64,000 nucleotides of DNA from Leptospira stimsonii (GCF_003545875.1 NZ_QHCS01000007.1:124001-188000); one strand, 5' to 3'; positions 34,925 through 47,399 are shown, counted from the first letter of the stretch. Numbers and translations: made by a program. The notes: generated by a model not told the origin, from the sequence alone.

Positions 34925-35248
34925 TCAAGATTCCGAGACGAGGAATTTGAGACCGAGCACGGAAAGAATCAATGTGGATAGAAAAAAACCTCTCCAGAAG
35001 TCCAAAGGTTCCCCGTGAAGAATAACCCCGACGATCACCGTTCCTACCGCGCCCAATCCTGTCCACACCGCGTAGCCGGTTCCCATAGGAATCGTTTGAA
35101 TCGCTTTGTTTAAGAATACGAGACTCAAGACCGCCGAAATTCCGAAACCGACGGTCCAAATAGGCTTTGAAAAATTCTCGGAAAGTTTCAGACAAGTAGT
35201 AAAACCGATTTCAAAAGCGGAAGCGACGATGAGATAGATCCAGGCCAT
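34925..35248 (-). CDS. Small multidrug resistance (SMR) family transporter
   Basis: 107 residues with four transmembrane helices. Family marks: AWIYLIVASAFEIGFTTCLK with the essential membrane Glu13 in helix 1, the GTGYAVWTGLGAVGT motif in helix 3, and a hydrophobic fourth helix. These proton-coupled antiporters export quaternary cations or guanidinium (EmrE/SugE/Gdx groups). W-T-G-L-G-A-V-G-T is compatible with the Gdx/SugE type, but the specific substrate is not certain. Stand-alone gene. Confidence 0.93.
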   Translation of the reverse strand: MAWIYLIVASAFEIGFTTCLKLSENFSKPIWTVGFGISAVLSLVFLNKAIQTIPMGTGYAVWTGLGAVGTVIVGVILHGEPLDFWRGFFLSTLILSVLGLKFLVSES

Positions 35249-35436
35249 AAATCCAATGTTTAAAAGAAGGCCTCGCTTACAAGTTCATTGTTGATTGAAC
35301 CGTTTCTAAAGGGAAAAGGACATTTCAAAAAAATAACTGCTCTTAACAAATTGTAACTTTTTTGAATACAACCTGACCTAAAAAAGTCTAACTAAGATAA
35401 TCGGAACTGATTTCCGAAAATAAAAGGAGAAAGTCA

Positions 35437-36111
35437 TTGATAGAATTATATACGGCGTCGACCCCCAATGGAAGAAAAGCTTCCATCATGTTAGAAGAAT
35501 TAGGAATTCCTTATACAGTTCACCCGATCGATTTCGGCAAACTGGAACAGAAGGAAGAATGGTTTTTAAAGATCAATCCGAACGGAAGAATCCCGGCGAT
35601 CATCGATAAAGACAACGGGGACTTTCCTGTTTTTGAATCCGGTGCAATTCTTCTCTACTTGGCTGAAAAGACGGGAAAACTCTTACCAAAAGATCCGAAG
35701 GAAAGAAGCGTCGCGATCCAGTGGTTGATGTTTCAAATGGGCGGTGTCGGCCCGATGCAAGGTCAGGCCGGAGTATTCTTAAAATACGCTCCCGAAAAAA
35801 TTCCTTTTGCGATCGCGAGATATCAAAATGAAACCAAACGTCTTTATTCCGTTCTAGATCGCAGATTAGGCGAGGCGAAATATCTCGGAGGAAACGAACT
35901 TTCCATCGCGGACATTGCGACCTGGCCATGGGTAAACGTTCACGACTGGGTTGAAATTTCTTTGGATGACTTTCCGAATCTAAAACGCTGGGATGAGGAA
36001 TTGGCGAAACGTCCCGCTTTTATTAAAGGAAAAGATATTCCGAATAAAGTGGAATACAAAAAAGACGAGGAAGAACTCAAAAAGAAAGGCCAAGCTATAT
36101 TAGGAAAATAG
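35437..36111 (+). CDS. Glutathione S-transferase family protein (YfcG/YghU-like)
   Basis: 224 residues starting at a TTG (35437) with AAGGAG seven bases upstream; no ATG fits. The thioredoxin-like N-domain reads IELYTASTPNGRKASIMLEE, and NPNGRIPAIID plus ESGAILLYLAE form the glutathione site. The C-terminal helical domain has the LSIADIATWPWV motif. T-x-N-x-R near the N-terminus matches the disulfide-reductase-like Nu class. Convergent with the kinase gene, only four bases apart. Confidence 0.92.
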   Translation: MIELYTASTPNGRKASIMLEELGIPYTVHPIDFGKLEQKEEWFLKINPNGRIPAIIDKDNGDFPVFESGAILLYLAEKTGKLLPKDPKERSVAIQWLMFQMGGVGPMQGQAGVFLKYAPEKIPFAIARYQNETKRLYSVLDRRLGEAKYLGGNELSIADIATWPWVNVHDWVEISLDDFPNLKRWDEELAKRPAFIKGKDIPNKVEYKKDEEELKKKGQAILGK

Positions 36112-36115
36112 AATT

Positions 36116-38227
36116 CTACTCAGAATCGGAACGTTGGTTCGAAATCGGCAATTCCACAAAAAAAGTGGTCCCGTGCTTTGAAGTTTCAAAGGAGATCTTC
36201 CCGTTATGATCTTCTATGATTCTTCTACAAATATCCAGACCGAGTCCGGTTCCCGCGCCTGAAGGTTTTGTGGTAAAAAAAGGTTCGAAGATACGATCAC
36301 GAATCGTGTCTTCGATTCCTCCTCCGCTATCCGAAATCGATACAACCCAAGTCTTCGGCGTTTCTTTACAAGATATCTTCAGTTTCCCTTTGTAATTCAT
36401 CGCATAAAGCGCGTTACCGATGATGTTCGTCCAAACCTGGGTCAGGGCTTCGGCGTTTCCCCATACCATGGAAATTTCAGGCATATCCCTTTCTACTTCC
36501 ACCTCCGTCTTGTATTTGGAATAATAAAGAGTAAGAACCGTTTCCAGTTGTTTTCGAATGTCTACGAAAGTCATCACAGTTCCGGAACGATCCTTATACG
36601 CATATTCCTTCAACGCCTGAATCACTAGGGAAGCTTTTTCGGCGGCTTTTTCGATCGTAAAACTCGCCCGCGCAAGACTCGAAAGTGAAAGCGCATTCTG
36701 AGCGATCAAAAGTAGTTTGTCTTCTTTGTTTATATTTTTCGAAATTTCCGCTACGTCTTCGGGACTCAAACCCAAGTCCGTAAGAATATCCGCAATACGC
36801 AACACCTCCCCGATCCCCTGTTCGCTTAACAAAATGGAGATTTTTTTCCTTTTACTTCTTTCTTCTTTCGTATCGTAAAATTCCCTTGGAGCGATTCCTT
36901 TTGCGAACAAGATTTCCCATATCGATTTTTCGGACTCCGTAAAACCCGAGTAATCTCGAAGTAATCCTTCCCAGGAATTGTACAGCACCGAACGAATTCC
37001 TTCATTGGAAGAAACGATCGCACCCAGTGGGGTGTTGAGTTCGTGGGCGATGCCCGCTACCAATTGTCCGAGCACGGCCATTTTTTCGGAACGAATCAAT
37101 TGCGCCTGTGCGTTTCTCAATTCTTCCATCGCTTTGAGAACTTGGTCGTTTTTTGAGATGAGATATTGGTTTACGGTTCTTAATTCTTCCGTTCTTTTTG
37201 CGACGATTCCTTCCAAGTCTTCGTTGATGGATCGGATTTTTTGTTCCGTCTCCGTCATCTCGCTTACGAGAAAACTTTGTCTCACACTCGCAATCACAAC
37301 CACAATCGTTGTTCCGGTCCAAGCTACGATTTTCACGCCTTGCGGAAATCCTGGAAGAGTTCCCGCGAGTACGATCGTGATCGAACTCGCCACGACTTCA
37401 AACAAAGGAAGGAGCCTTAGAGCCGCTTCGTATCTCCTTTCCCAAACCGGACTTTCGTTGAATTTAGGAAACCAAGTCAAAGATCCGTAGCCCATCACGA
37501 GTGCGGAAATCGAAAAACAGGCGTTGAGCAACGTTCCGTCCGGAGGAATATCGGATATAAATAGAGCGTTCCACACCAACCAACAAAAACCGGTGCCCCA
37601 GGTTCCTAATAAAAACAAAAACCAATAACGATCCGGTTGAAGACGAAGAAGCGGGATCAAAAGAAGTCCTAACGCGGCGGCGGTCAAAAACGAAACGGGA
37701 TGATTGATCAACGGAAGAAGTTGGGGAATACTCACACCTTCCCTCTGAGGCAGATACAATGCCAGAGAAAGCGTAAGAATCGCGGTGGTCAATCCGAGCG
37801 CGTCGAGCACGACCGCTCGTATTTTCTCCTTATTACATTCAATAACTATAATGGAATAACCGATCACAAAACAGGGAGCGACCAGAGGAAAAAGATAATC
37901 GCTCGGAGTGGGCGTAACGTAGTAATCTAAATAAACTTGAATCGCCCAGGAAAGTTGCCCGAGTGCGTTTGCGGAAAGACCGAGAGCAAACCAAAGTCGA
38001 AAACGATGAATCCCCCCTTCCGCGGCGATGTAGCCGATCCACGCGAGAACCGCCGCACAAACGTAGGAAATCGTCCAATGAATATTATCGATCAGCCTAT
38101 CCGTGTTTCGTTCTTCATAGTGGTAATTTCCTAAAAAGGAAACGAATACAAGGATCGAACTCATCCAAAATATCCAAATTCCGACTTTGGGTATCGAAGT
38201 CCGAGAATGACTTTGTTGTATTGGCAT
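36116..38227 (-). CDS. Membrane sensor histidine kinase
   Basis: 703 residues. Residues about 15-325 contain around nine to ten hydrophobic helices forming a large membrane sensor. A coiled-coil linker follows (INEDLEGIVAKRTEELRTVN), then the phosphoacceptor motif VAGIAHELNTPLGAI, and a HATPase_c domain with VWTNIIGNALYAM (N-box), ISDSGGGIED (G1) and SGAGTGLGLDICRRI (G2). No receiver or HAMP domain. No response regulator is adjacent, so the partner is unknown. Confidence 0.93.
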   Translation of the reverse strand: MPIQQSHSRTSIPKVGIWIFWMSSILVFVSFLGNYHYEERNTDRLIDNIHWTISYVCAAVLAWIGYIAAEGGIHRFRLWFALGLSANALGQLSWAIQVYLDYYVTPTPSDYLFPLVAPCFVIGYSIIVIECNKEKIRAVVLDALGLTTAILTLSLALYLPQREGVSIPQLLPLINHPVSFLTAAALGLLLIPLLRLQPDRYWFLFLLGTWGTGFCWLVWNALFISDIPPDGTLLNACFSISALVMGYGSLTWFPKFNESPVWERRYEAALRLLPLFEVVASSITIVLAGTLPGFPQGVKIVAWTGTTIVVVIASVRQSFLVSEMTETEQKIRSINEDLEGIVAKRTEELRTVNQYLISKNDQVLKAMEELRNAQAQLIRSEKMAVLGQLVAGIAHELNTPLGAIVSSNEGIRSVLYNSWEGLLRDYSGFTESEKSIWEILFAKGIAPREFYDTKEERSKRKKISILLSEQGIGEVLRIADILTDLGLSPEDVAEISKNINKEDKLLLIAQNALSLSSLARASFTIEKAAEKASLVIQALKEYAYKDRSGTVMTFVDIRKQLETVLTLYYSKYKTEVEVERDMPEISMVWGNAEALTQVWTNIIGNALYAMNYKGKLKISCKETPKTWVVSISDSGGGIEDTIRDRIFEPFFTTKPSGAGTGLGLDICRRIIEDHNGKISFETSKHGTTFFVELPISNQRSDSE

Positions 38228-38342
38228 CAGTCGCTCACAAACGACGAACAGTATGGATGTGAATCATTCTTTCCGTCGATCCATTTTCTCATAGATAGGA
38301 CTTTCAAAAAGAAATTCTAATTCAAAAAATTAAGAAAATAAA

Positions 38343-39077
38343 CTAAAAGAGAGTACGATCGCTTTTTTCGAAGAGATGAGGGACTCCGTTGATCGAAACA
38401 GGAAGATACTTTCCTCTAACCCAACGAAACGTGCTGACGGAAGTATTCCAAATCCAAGGCATCCAGGAGAAACAATCCTCATCCTGACGCAAGAGCCGAT
38501 TCAATACTAAAGATATAGGAGTCCCCGATGTAAAGATAAAACTTCGTTCCTTATCGGAGGGCGAAAAGAAAACATTAGAAGAATGGAATACTCTTTTCTC
38601 GAAAGCGGAAAAAGTTTCGATCCCTTCCGGAGTTTCCTTTCCTTCCTTCCAGACTCTGAGAATTTCCTCGGTCAATTTAAAGAACAAAGCCGCGGATCGA
38701 ATTCCTCCCTTGAGTCGAGCCTTGCCGAACTGGAGGAGTGTCCTTTCGAATTCGGTTTGCCGAGACGCGATCAATTTGGAATAAGAACCCCAGAGTTCCG
38801 GCGCAAATTCGTTCCAACCTGAATCTCTATGCAAAAAAGATTCGATGGAAAATTTTTCCTTTTCCCCCACGATCGATTTCACTCCTTCCAAAAACGATTC
38901 TCCGGTTTCTAAATGTCTACGCATGGTTCCGGTAATGATTCGATCCGGAATTTCTCCGTTCGTCGCCATATGACGACCCAGAGCGAAGGCTTGTTTTTTT
39001 CCGTGAGGAGTGAGAAGATCGTAGTCCGATCCTTGAGAATTGGCCTGACCATGACGAACAAGATAAACGACGGACAT
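38343..39077 (-). CDS. Histidine phosphatase superfamily protein (phosphoglycerate-mutase-like)
   Basis: 244 residues. The catalytic RHG motif is at the N-terminus (VVYLVRHGQANSQGSDYDLL) and the second catalytic His lies in the C-terminal half near the FTSGTPISLVL segment, where the family usually has G-H; here it is S-G-T-P, a notable change. The protein is longer than simple members, with a helical insert. It is the last gene of the six-gene operon with the APH kinase and acyl-CoA dehydrogenase, so a phosphatase role on a pathway intermediate is plausible but unproven. Confidence 0.85.
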   Translation of the reverse strand: MSVVYLVRHGQANSQGSDYDLLTPHGKKQAFALGRHMATNGEIPDRIITGTMRRHLETGESFLEGVKSIVGEKEKFSIESFLHRDSGWNEFAPELWGSYSKLIASRQTEFERTLLQFGKARLKGGIRSAALFFKLTEEILRVWKEGKETPEGIETFSAFEKRVFHSSNVFFSPSDKERSFIFTSGTPISLVLNRLLRQDEDCFSWMPWIWNTSVSTFRWVRGKYLPVSINGVPHLFEKSDRTLF

Positions 39078-39087
39078 GAATTCTTAC

Positions 39088-39483
39088 TTAACTTTCCGTA
39101 GTGAATCTTGGATTGGTCACTTCCACCTTTTCTCTCACCGTCTCCTTAACGTGATTCCAATATTCGGAATCCTCGATGGATAATTTTTCCTTTCTGATTC
39201 TATCGCGAAGTTCTAAGTTCCATGTATTTGCGAGATTCTTTTTTTCGTTGAGAGTGGAGGGGAACGCAGTTGCCTTTTTTAGGAGTTTGGAAAGCCTGAG
39301 AAGTTCTTTGTCGAGCGACTCTTCTCCGGAACGGATTTCTCTGGAGATCACCCCTAACATATTCCAACTTACTAATGTTTTATAGGATAAAAGATCCTTA
39401 TCCTTGAACTGCGGAAGAACTTCCTTCATTAGGAAATCCTGAATCGCTTCCAGAAGATCCGTTGAACTAGGCTTATCTTGCAT
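39088..39483 (-). CDS. DUF6285-like small protein
   Basis: 131 residues, all-helical, beginning QDKPSSTDLLEAIQDFLMKE with L-P-Q-F. This resembles DUF6285, small proteins found beside APH-type acyl-CoA kinases and acyl-CoA dehydrogenases. It overlaps the kinase gene by 11 bases, so the two are co-translated. In the Pseudomonas putida levulinate pathway a small protein (LvaB) is needed for kinase LvaA; this protein occupies the same position, but homology to LvaB is not shown here. Confidence 0.72.
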   Translation of the reverse strand: MQDKPSSTDLLEAIQDFLMKEVLPQFKDKDLLSYKTLVSWNMLGVISREIRSGEESLDKELLRLSKLLKKATAFPSTLNEKKNLANTWNLELRDRIRKEKLSIEDSEYWNHVKETVREKVEVTNPRFTTES

Positions 39484-40513
39484 TTTCTATGATCCTCATC
39501 GCTTCGTATTCCATTTCGCACGCCCTTCTTCCGATTGCGGCCAATTCGATTCCTTTATCTTTTCCGGAAAGATGTCTTTCCGATTGACCGATACAACCGA
39601 TCGCCCATCTAAGATTTCCCATCACTTCCCAATAGGTAATCATTGAAGGATCCAGAGTCACGCCCGAGGCTTTTTCATACGCTTCGTAGAATTCAGAACG
39701 ATCGGCGAATCCTCCCGCTTCCTTATTCAGTTTCCCGAATCTCCAGTCCCTCATACAAAGCCAAGTGAGATCTTCGTGACGATCCCCCCAGTGCGCGAAT
39801 TCCCAGTCGACGATCCCTTGGAGACCGTCAGGAGTGACCATAAAATTCCCTGTCCTAAAGTCTCCATGTATAAGAACGACGTCGTCCGAAGGCTTGGCGT
39901 TTTTCTCAAGCCAGTTGAGAATCATCTCCATAGCGGGATAACTTTCCGTCTTTTTTTCCAATTCCAAACGAAGAGAATGAATCGATCCGGTAGCGACGGT
40001 CTTATCTTTCGAATCTTGTCCCATCCAAAGAACTTTTTTTAACTTCTCGTCCTTACAGCTCTCCGGTTTTACGGAATGAATCTTCGCGAGATTTTCCGCA
40101 AGGTCCAACGTGAGTTGTTTACGAATTTTGTTAAGCGAAGGGTCCTTTACGATAAATCTTCCGGTCGCCTTACCGGAGATTTTCTGCATAAAATAAAACG
40201 GACTTCCGGTTACGGATCGATCGGTTTCAAGCCAAAAAGGTCGCGGAGTTTTGACTCCGGCTTTATAAGCGAGATCACAAACCCCGAATTCGTCTTCACG
40301 ACTCAGGGAAGCCAATAAAGCCGCACCCTTGTCCGTTCGAAATACGGTTTCATACGATCCCTTTTCCGGTCCGTCCTCTACCTTGAGTTCCGCCAAAAAA
40401 TTTTCCTGGCAGGCTCCTCCGCTCAAAGAGACCATCGCCCGGATCTCCGTCTTTCCCTTCAATCGTCCGGAAAGATATACTTCCAAAACGCTTTTTAATT
40501 CTGTATCGTTCAT
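39473..40513 (-). CDS. APH-family phosphotransferase (ACAD10/11- and LvaA-like acyl-CoA kinase)
   Basis: 346 residues with the aminoglycoside-phosphotransferase/choline-kinase fold. Catalytic loop VLIHGDFRTGNFMV and metal motif GIVDWEFAHWGDRHEDLTWL are complete, and SLSGGACQENFLAEL forms the nucleotide-binding strand region. Relatives fused to or beside acyl-CoA dehydrogenases phosphorylate 4-hydroxyacyl-CoAs. It sits 22 bases after the acyl-CoA dehydrogenase gene and overlaps the DUF6285-like gene. I infer 4-hydroxyacyl-CoA kinase activity from this context; another small-molecule substrate remains possible. Confidence 0.85.
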   Translation of the reverse strand: MNDTELKSVLEVYLSGRLKGKTEIRAMVSLSGGACQENFLAELKVEDGPEKGSYETVFRTDKGAALLASLSREDEFGVCDLAYKAGVKTPRPFWLETDRSVTGSPFYFMQKISGKATGRFIVKDPSLNKIRKQLTLDLAENLAKIHSVKPESCKDEKLKKVLWMGQDSKDKTVATGSIHSLRLELEKKTESYPAMEMILNWLEKNAKPSDDVVLIHGDFRTGNFMVTPDGLQGIVDWEFAHWGDRHEDLTWLCMRDWRFGKLNKEAGGFADRSEFYEAYEKASGVTLDPSMITYWEVMGNLRWAIGCIGQSERHLSGKDKGIELAAIGRRACEMEYEAMRIIENAR

Positions 40514-40535
40514 ATTTTTAGTAAATTCTAATATT

Positions 40536-41711
<1,176 letters not shown>

Positions 41712-41781
41712 TCTTCCTCCCCTTCGATCTCGGCGACTTATATATTTATATGTTCACACTCATCGACATATCGCAAATTTT

Positions 41782-42081
41782 TTAGGCTTCTAAAAATTTT
41801 ACAACTTCTTTTAGAGTATCTACGATCAACGTCTTGTCAACGGAGTAATAGATTTCTTTTCCTTCCTTCCTGGATGAAACAAGATTTAGAAGTTTCATCT
41901 TGTTTAGATGATGTGAGATCGTCGTTCTAGAAATATCGAATTCTTTTGCGATATCTCCGGCTTTAACCTCGCGATGACAGGAAAGAATTTTAGCGATTTT
42001 GAGTTTTACCGGGTCCGAAATCGCGGACATGAGCTGAAGGGTCGCCTCGGTTTCGAAAGGAAATTTCTTTTTTTTCTTCAT
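41782..42081 (-). CDS. ArsR-family winged-helix repressor
   Basis: 99 residues, one winged HTH: SAISDPVKLKIAKILSCHRE, then KAGDIAKEFDISRTTISHHL (recognition helix) and KEGKEIYYSV (wing). It lacks the ELCVCDL-type metal-binding motif, so it is probably not a metal sensor. It lies between the lactonase-like gene and the acyl-CoA dehydrogenase gene in the same direction and is the likely local regulator. The 70-base gap after it contains the A/T-rich near-palindrome ATATAAATATAT, a possible operator. Confidence 0.88.
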   Translation of the reverse strand: MKKKKKFPFETEATLQLMSAISDPVKLKIAKILSCHREVKAGDIAKEFDISRTTISHHLNKMKLLNLVSSRKEGKEIYYSVDKTLIVDTLKEVVKFLEA

Positions 42082-42121
42082 TCTTAATTCTTGATGGAAT
42101 CGTTTACGGAATCTATCTCGA

Positions 42122-43255
42122 CTACGGGTTCAATTTGTATTTTCCGATTCGATCATTGTGAAGACTCCCTAAATAGAGAAAACCATTTTTATATTTTACG
42201 GAAGTGATCGCTTTCAAATGTTTTCCGCCGGGTTCTTGAAAACTACGAAGCGGCGTACCGTTTTCATCCAAAAGAAGAACGAATCCGTAGGGTTGCGCTT
42301 TTGGCCAAAGAAATTTCGGAAGTTTTGCGATGAATGCTTTCAAACCCGGACGAGGATGAAGAATGGAATCCATCAATGAATTTCGAACCGTAAAAAGCGC
42401 CAGATAAAAAGTTCCGTTTCCATCGGAGGAAATGTTGTCCGGAAAACCCGGAAGATTTTCGATAAAAAAATCGTTCTGACCAGCTTTCGGTCCTTTTAAC
42501 CAGTAACGTCGGATTCGATAACGGTATGTTTCATTCACCAGAACGAAATCCTCGTTTTGGGAAAGAGCGACTCCATTCGCAAAGTATAATTCTTTTAACA
42601 AAACCTCCGTTCTTCCGGTGGACGGATCGTATCGTAAGAGCCTTCCGTTCGGTCTCGCTTCCATCAAGTCGTAGAGATATTCCTGACTCCCGTATTTATC
42701 GGAGGCGTCCGAAAAGTAAACGGTCCCGTCCTTTGCGACGTCGAGATCGTCCGTAAAACGAAACGGAATACCGTCCGCTTCCGTGGTGAGAACTTTGATC
42801 TCCCCTTTCCTTCCAATCTCAAGAAGACCTTTGTCCGCATCGGCGACGATCAAACGGCCGTCCGAAAGAAGTTTGTTACCCAAGGGTCTTCCTCCGGTGG
42901 CCGCGTAGGCTTTGACGTTTCCTTCGGGAGAAATATGTACGATCTTTCCGTTTTCACAAGAAGCAAAGACGTTTCCATGATCGTCAACTTCCATGTCCTC
43001 GGGACCTTGGAGTTTTCCCGGCGCGATCAGTTCCGCGTTCGCTAACAAGTGGTTAGGTGAAAACGCACCTTCCATCAAAGGAGGAATAGGAGGATCGTAA
43101 GCGACGGGGTCGATTGGAGAAGGTGTAAAAAACGAATACCCGATTCCGAATAAGATAAGAATTGAAAAAATGGCAAAAATCCGAGTCCGGTTCATGCTTC
43201 CTCCCTTGTCGCTTGAAAGACCCCAAAGAAATACCGGAGACAAAAGAAGAGTCAA
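42122..43255 (-). CDS. SMP-30/gluconolactonase/strictosidine-synthase-like beta-propeller protein
   Basis: 377 residues. An N-terminal hydrophobic segment (RIFAIFSILILFGIGYSFF, about residues 25-43) anchors or exports it; the frame opens with an additional hydrophobic leader from 43255, and the ATG at 43195 (MNRTRIFAIF) may be the true start. The propeller has GPEDMEVDDHGNVFASCENG, FTDDLDVAKDGTVYFSDAS, FANGVALSQNEDFVLVNETY and FPDNISSDGNGTFYLAL, the strand motifs of SMP-30/SSL proteins with metal-ligand Glu/Asn/Asp positions. Members hydrolyse lactones or esters. First gene of the six-gene operon. Confidence 0.85.
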   Translation of the reverse strand: MTLLLSPVFLWGLSSDKGGSMNRTRIFAIFSILILFGIGYSFFTPSPIDPVAYDPPIPPLMEGAFSPNHLLANAELIAPGKLQGPEDMEVDDHGNVFASCENGKIVHISPEGNVKAYAATGGRPLGNKLLSDGRLIVADADKGLLEIGRKGEIKVLTTEADGIPFRFTDDLDVAKDGTVYFSDASDKYGSQEYLYDLMEARPNGRLLRYDPSTGRTEVLLKELYFANGVALSQNEDFVLVNETYRYRIRRYWLKGPKAGQNDFFIENLPGFPDNISSDGNGTFYLALFTVRNSLMDSILHPRPGLKAFIAKLPKFLWPKAQPYGFVLLLDENGTPLRSFQEPGGKHLKAITSVKYKNGFLYLGSLHNDRIGKYKLNP

Positions 43256-43481
43256 CTTGATTTTATTGAATTATAAGTTTCTATTCATTCTATGATTCGC
43301 CAAAAAATCAAAGAAGAGTCAAAAGAGGAATCGCCGCTTTTATCTCTAAAAATGGGAACGTAGATTTTGATTGATTCCGGCTCCACGCCCTACCAAGCTG
43401 GTGCAGGCCTCACGAAAGAATTTATGAATTTCTCTAAAAACAAAATTCTTATCAGATTATAAATAAGGTCCACGAAGAACT

Positions 43482-44110
<629 letters not shown>

Positions 44111-44114
<4 letters not shown>

Positions 44115-45310
44115 ACTCGAAGCCATTCTTAGAAGTAAAAGAAAAACACAAAAAAAGACTCTTTTACTTAGACAATCTCCGTTCCTTTGCCCTTTTACTC
44201 GGACTTGTATTTCACGTAGCCATCGTCTACGCGGCGGAAATCAAATACCCGCTTCGTAACGAGGAACGATCCGAAGTCTTCGACGTATTCGGAGAATGGG
44301 TGCACGTTTTTAGAATGCCCTTATTCTTCTTTCTTTCCGGATATTTCACGGAAGTCATCTTTCGATCCAAGTCTCTCAAAGAATTTCTAAAGATGCGGAT
44401 CTTTCGGATATTCATTCCCACCGTAATCGGAATTTTACTCTTCGCACCGATGCAATCCTTCGTCTCCCTTTTGCAGGCGGGAGAAAAACCTTCCTACTTG
44501 GATTTCTATTTTAGAATTTTCTTAAATGGGAATATACGCCCTTCTCACCTTTGGTTTCTTTATTTCTTAATCCTATTCACGGTCTTACATCTTCTGATCC
44601 GAAAAATCACCCTTCCTCTTTCCTCGTTTCTAAAAAGAGAACCGGATCAAAAGACATTCTATCAAGAATTCAAAACGATCTCGATCTTCACTTTGATCAG
44701 CGTCGTAGGAACTTGCTTGATCAATCTTTTTTATATGAAAGACGATTCTTGGTACGCGATCGAACCGGTGAACTTCGTTTACAACTATACCTTTTTTCTT
44801 TGCGGAAGCCTCCTCATTTCCAAGGAGAATCTACTTTTGGAACCGCAATCCGATAAATTTTGGATCTGGGGAACTCTCGCTTTGTTAAGCTTCTGGGGTT
44901 TTTATGAGATTAGTAGAATCGATCCTTTTTGGTCTTACTTCGGTTATACGGGAAATTGGAGAAGAATCCTTCATATCTTTTTGAAGTGTACGACGGGCTG
45001 GCTCTTCATCCGACTTTTGATCGGAATATTCCAAAAATTTTTCGACTTTAAGAACAAATATACGGAATATATGAGAACCGCGAGTTTGCCGATTTATTTA
45101 GTACATCACCCTGTTTCTTTGCTCGCGGGGTTTTACGTGGTTCATAGTTCCTTCGGAATCATCGGAAAATTCCTGCTTCACTTGTTTTTGGTCCTTTCCA
45201 TCACATTAGCATTTTATCATTTTTTAATACGTCCTTTCCGATGGATCAATCTAATTCTCGGAAATCAAATTCCACAAACAAAAGAATCCGTTTCCAGGAG
45301 TGTCCAGTGA
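44111..45310 (+). CDS. Acyltransferase family 3 (OpgC/MdoC-like) membrane protein
   Basis: 399 residues starting at TTG, overlapping the upstream stop. About ten transmembrane helices. The acyltransferase-3 signature is near the N-terminus (LFYLDNLRSFALLLGLVFHV, with the R and catalytic-type His), followed by FRMPLFFFLSGYF and LWFLYFLILF, and late SLPIYLVHHPVSLLAGFY. These enzymes O-acylate surface sugars, glucans or other polymers using cytoplasmic acyl-CoA. Next gene starts inside its stop (GTGA). Substrate unknown. Confidence 0.92.
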
Positions 45311-46662
45311 ACTCAAAATTTAAGAAGCCGCTTTTCAAATCGAAAACGTTTCTACTCATCCCCATCTTTCTCTTTCTTGTCTGTTGCGAGAGCGGAAATT
45401 CCTCTTTAATTTCCTCTCCGTCCAATCGTGAGAAAAGCGGAACCACAACCGTCAAGTTCAACATCCATCCCTACAAAGGAACGGTCGTAAAAACGGGAGA
45501 AGAAATTCTTCCTTTTAAAGTTTTGGAAACGGATAAGAATATCGCGCTTATCGAGATGGAAGTTCCCGTATACAAGGACGAAAAGGGAATCGAGTTAAAA
45601 CTTTCCTCTCCCGGTTTTCAAAATTCTTCTTATTATGCGAAGAGCACCGCGGACTTAAACGAAAAACTCATCGCCTTGGACAAGGAAGGCGTAACGCATC
45701 GTTTTACGATGCGCTTAAAAACGGGAATGCAACCTAAGAGTGTACGTTTTATCGATAACACGAGACTTGCGATTCCGCTCTTAGAAGACGAAGGAATGGA
45801 CGTCCTAGACATCAAAACGGGAGAAACGGTTCGTCTCGCTCCTCCGGAAAAATACAAAAAGAAACTCGGCTTTGTCGAAACGATCTCGATTCCCGAACAC
45901 AACGAACTCTGGGTAAGCCAGATGCAGGCGAACGCGGTTCACGTATTCGATTTAAAAACTCTCGCGTACAAAGCGACGGTGGATCTTACTGGGAAATGGT
46001 CCAAAATTCTTCTCTACGACCCTACGAGAGATCTCGTCTATTGTTCCAATTGGATCAGCGAAGACATTTCAGTGATCGATAGAAAGACAAAAACCGAAAT
46101 CCGAAAGACGGACAAGATCGGACTTCCGAGAGGACTTCTCCTTTCCAAAGACGGAAAGGAATTGTATATCGCGCAGTTCTCCGCGAGCAATCAGGAATCG
46201 AGCGGAGGAAGACTCGGGATCTACTCGATGGAAAAGGAAAAACTCATCGATACGATCGGGCCTCCCGGAAACAAAAGACATATCGTTCCCGGTCCGGTGG
46301 AAAACAAAATCTACGTTTCCGATATGTGTTGTAGTAAAATCGAAGTCTATGATCTCAAAGAAAAGAAGGTTCAGAAGACGATTCCCGTATTCGATAAACC
46401 GAATACGATTGCACTTTCTCCCGATGGAAAGTATCTCTACGTTTCCTGTCGAGGTCCGAACAATCCGACCGAAGGTTATCTCAAAAAAGGTCTCGTTCTA
46501 GGAAGGGTTTACGTCATCGATACTGCAACGGATACGGTAAAAGAATTTTGGGAAGCGGGGAATCAGCCGACCGGCCTCGATGTTTCTCCAGATAATCGAT
46601 ATCTTGTAATTTCGGATTTCTTAGATCATCAGATTCGAGTTTATCGGAGAGACGGATTCTAG
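45307..46662 (+). CDS. YVTN-type beta-propeller lipoprotein
   Basis: 451 residues from the GTG at 45307, which has AGGAG six bases upstream and overlaps the acyltransferase stop; the longer frame lacks these. Signal peptide TFLLIPIFLFLVCC with adjacent Cys residues as lipobox. After an Ig/PEGA-like N-region, a seven-bladed propeller of the YVTN/40-residue family follows, with units such as NTIALSPDGKYLYVSCRGPN, YVIDTATDTVKEFWEAGNQ and PTGLDVSPDNRYLVISDF. Likely a surface or periplasmic lipoprotein, functionally tied to the acyltransferase by overlap. Confidence 0.88.
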   Translation: MNSKFKKPLFKSKTFLLIPIFLFLVCCESGNSSLISSPSNREKSGTTTVKFNIHPYKGTVVKTGEEILPFKVLETDKNIALIEMEVPVYKDEKGIELKLSSPGFQNSSYYAKSTADLNEKLIALDKEGVTHRFTMRLKTGMQPKSVRFIDNTRLAIPLLEDEGMDVLDIKTGETVRLAPPEKYKKKLGFVETISIPEHNELWVSQMQANAVHVFDLKTLAYKATVDLTGKWSKILLYDPTRDLVYCSNWISEDISVIDRKTKTEIRKTDKIGLPRGLLLSKDGKELYIAQFSASNQESSGGRLGIYSMEKEKLIDTIGPPGNKRHIVPGPVENKIYVSDMCCSKIEVYDLKEKKVQKTIPVFDKPNTIALSPDGKYLYVSCRGPNNPTEGYLKKGLVLGRVYVIDTATDTVKEFWEAGNQPTGLDVSPDNRYLVISDFLDHQIRVYRRDGF

Positions 46663-46717
46663 TTTGAAAACCGAGAACGTTTTTTCTTAAAAAACTGTTG
46701 CTTTTGAGAACTCAATT

Positions 46718-46810
<93 letters not shown>

Positions 46811-46820
46811 CCGGTATTTG

Positions 46821-47399
<579 letters not shown>

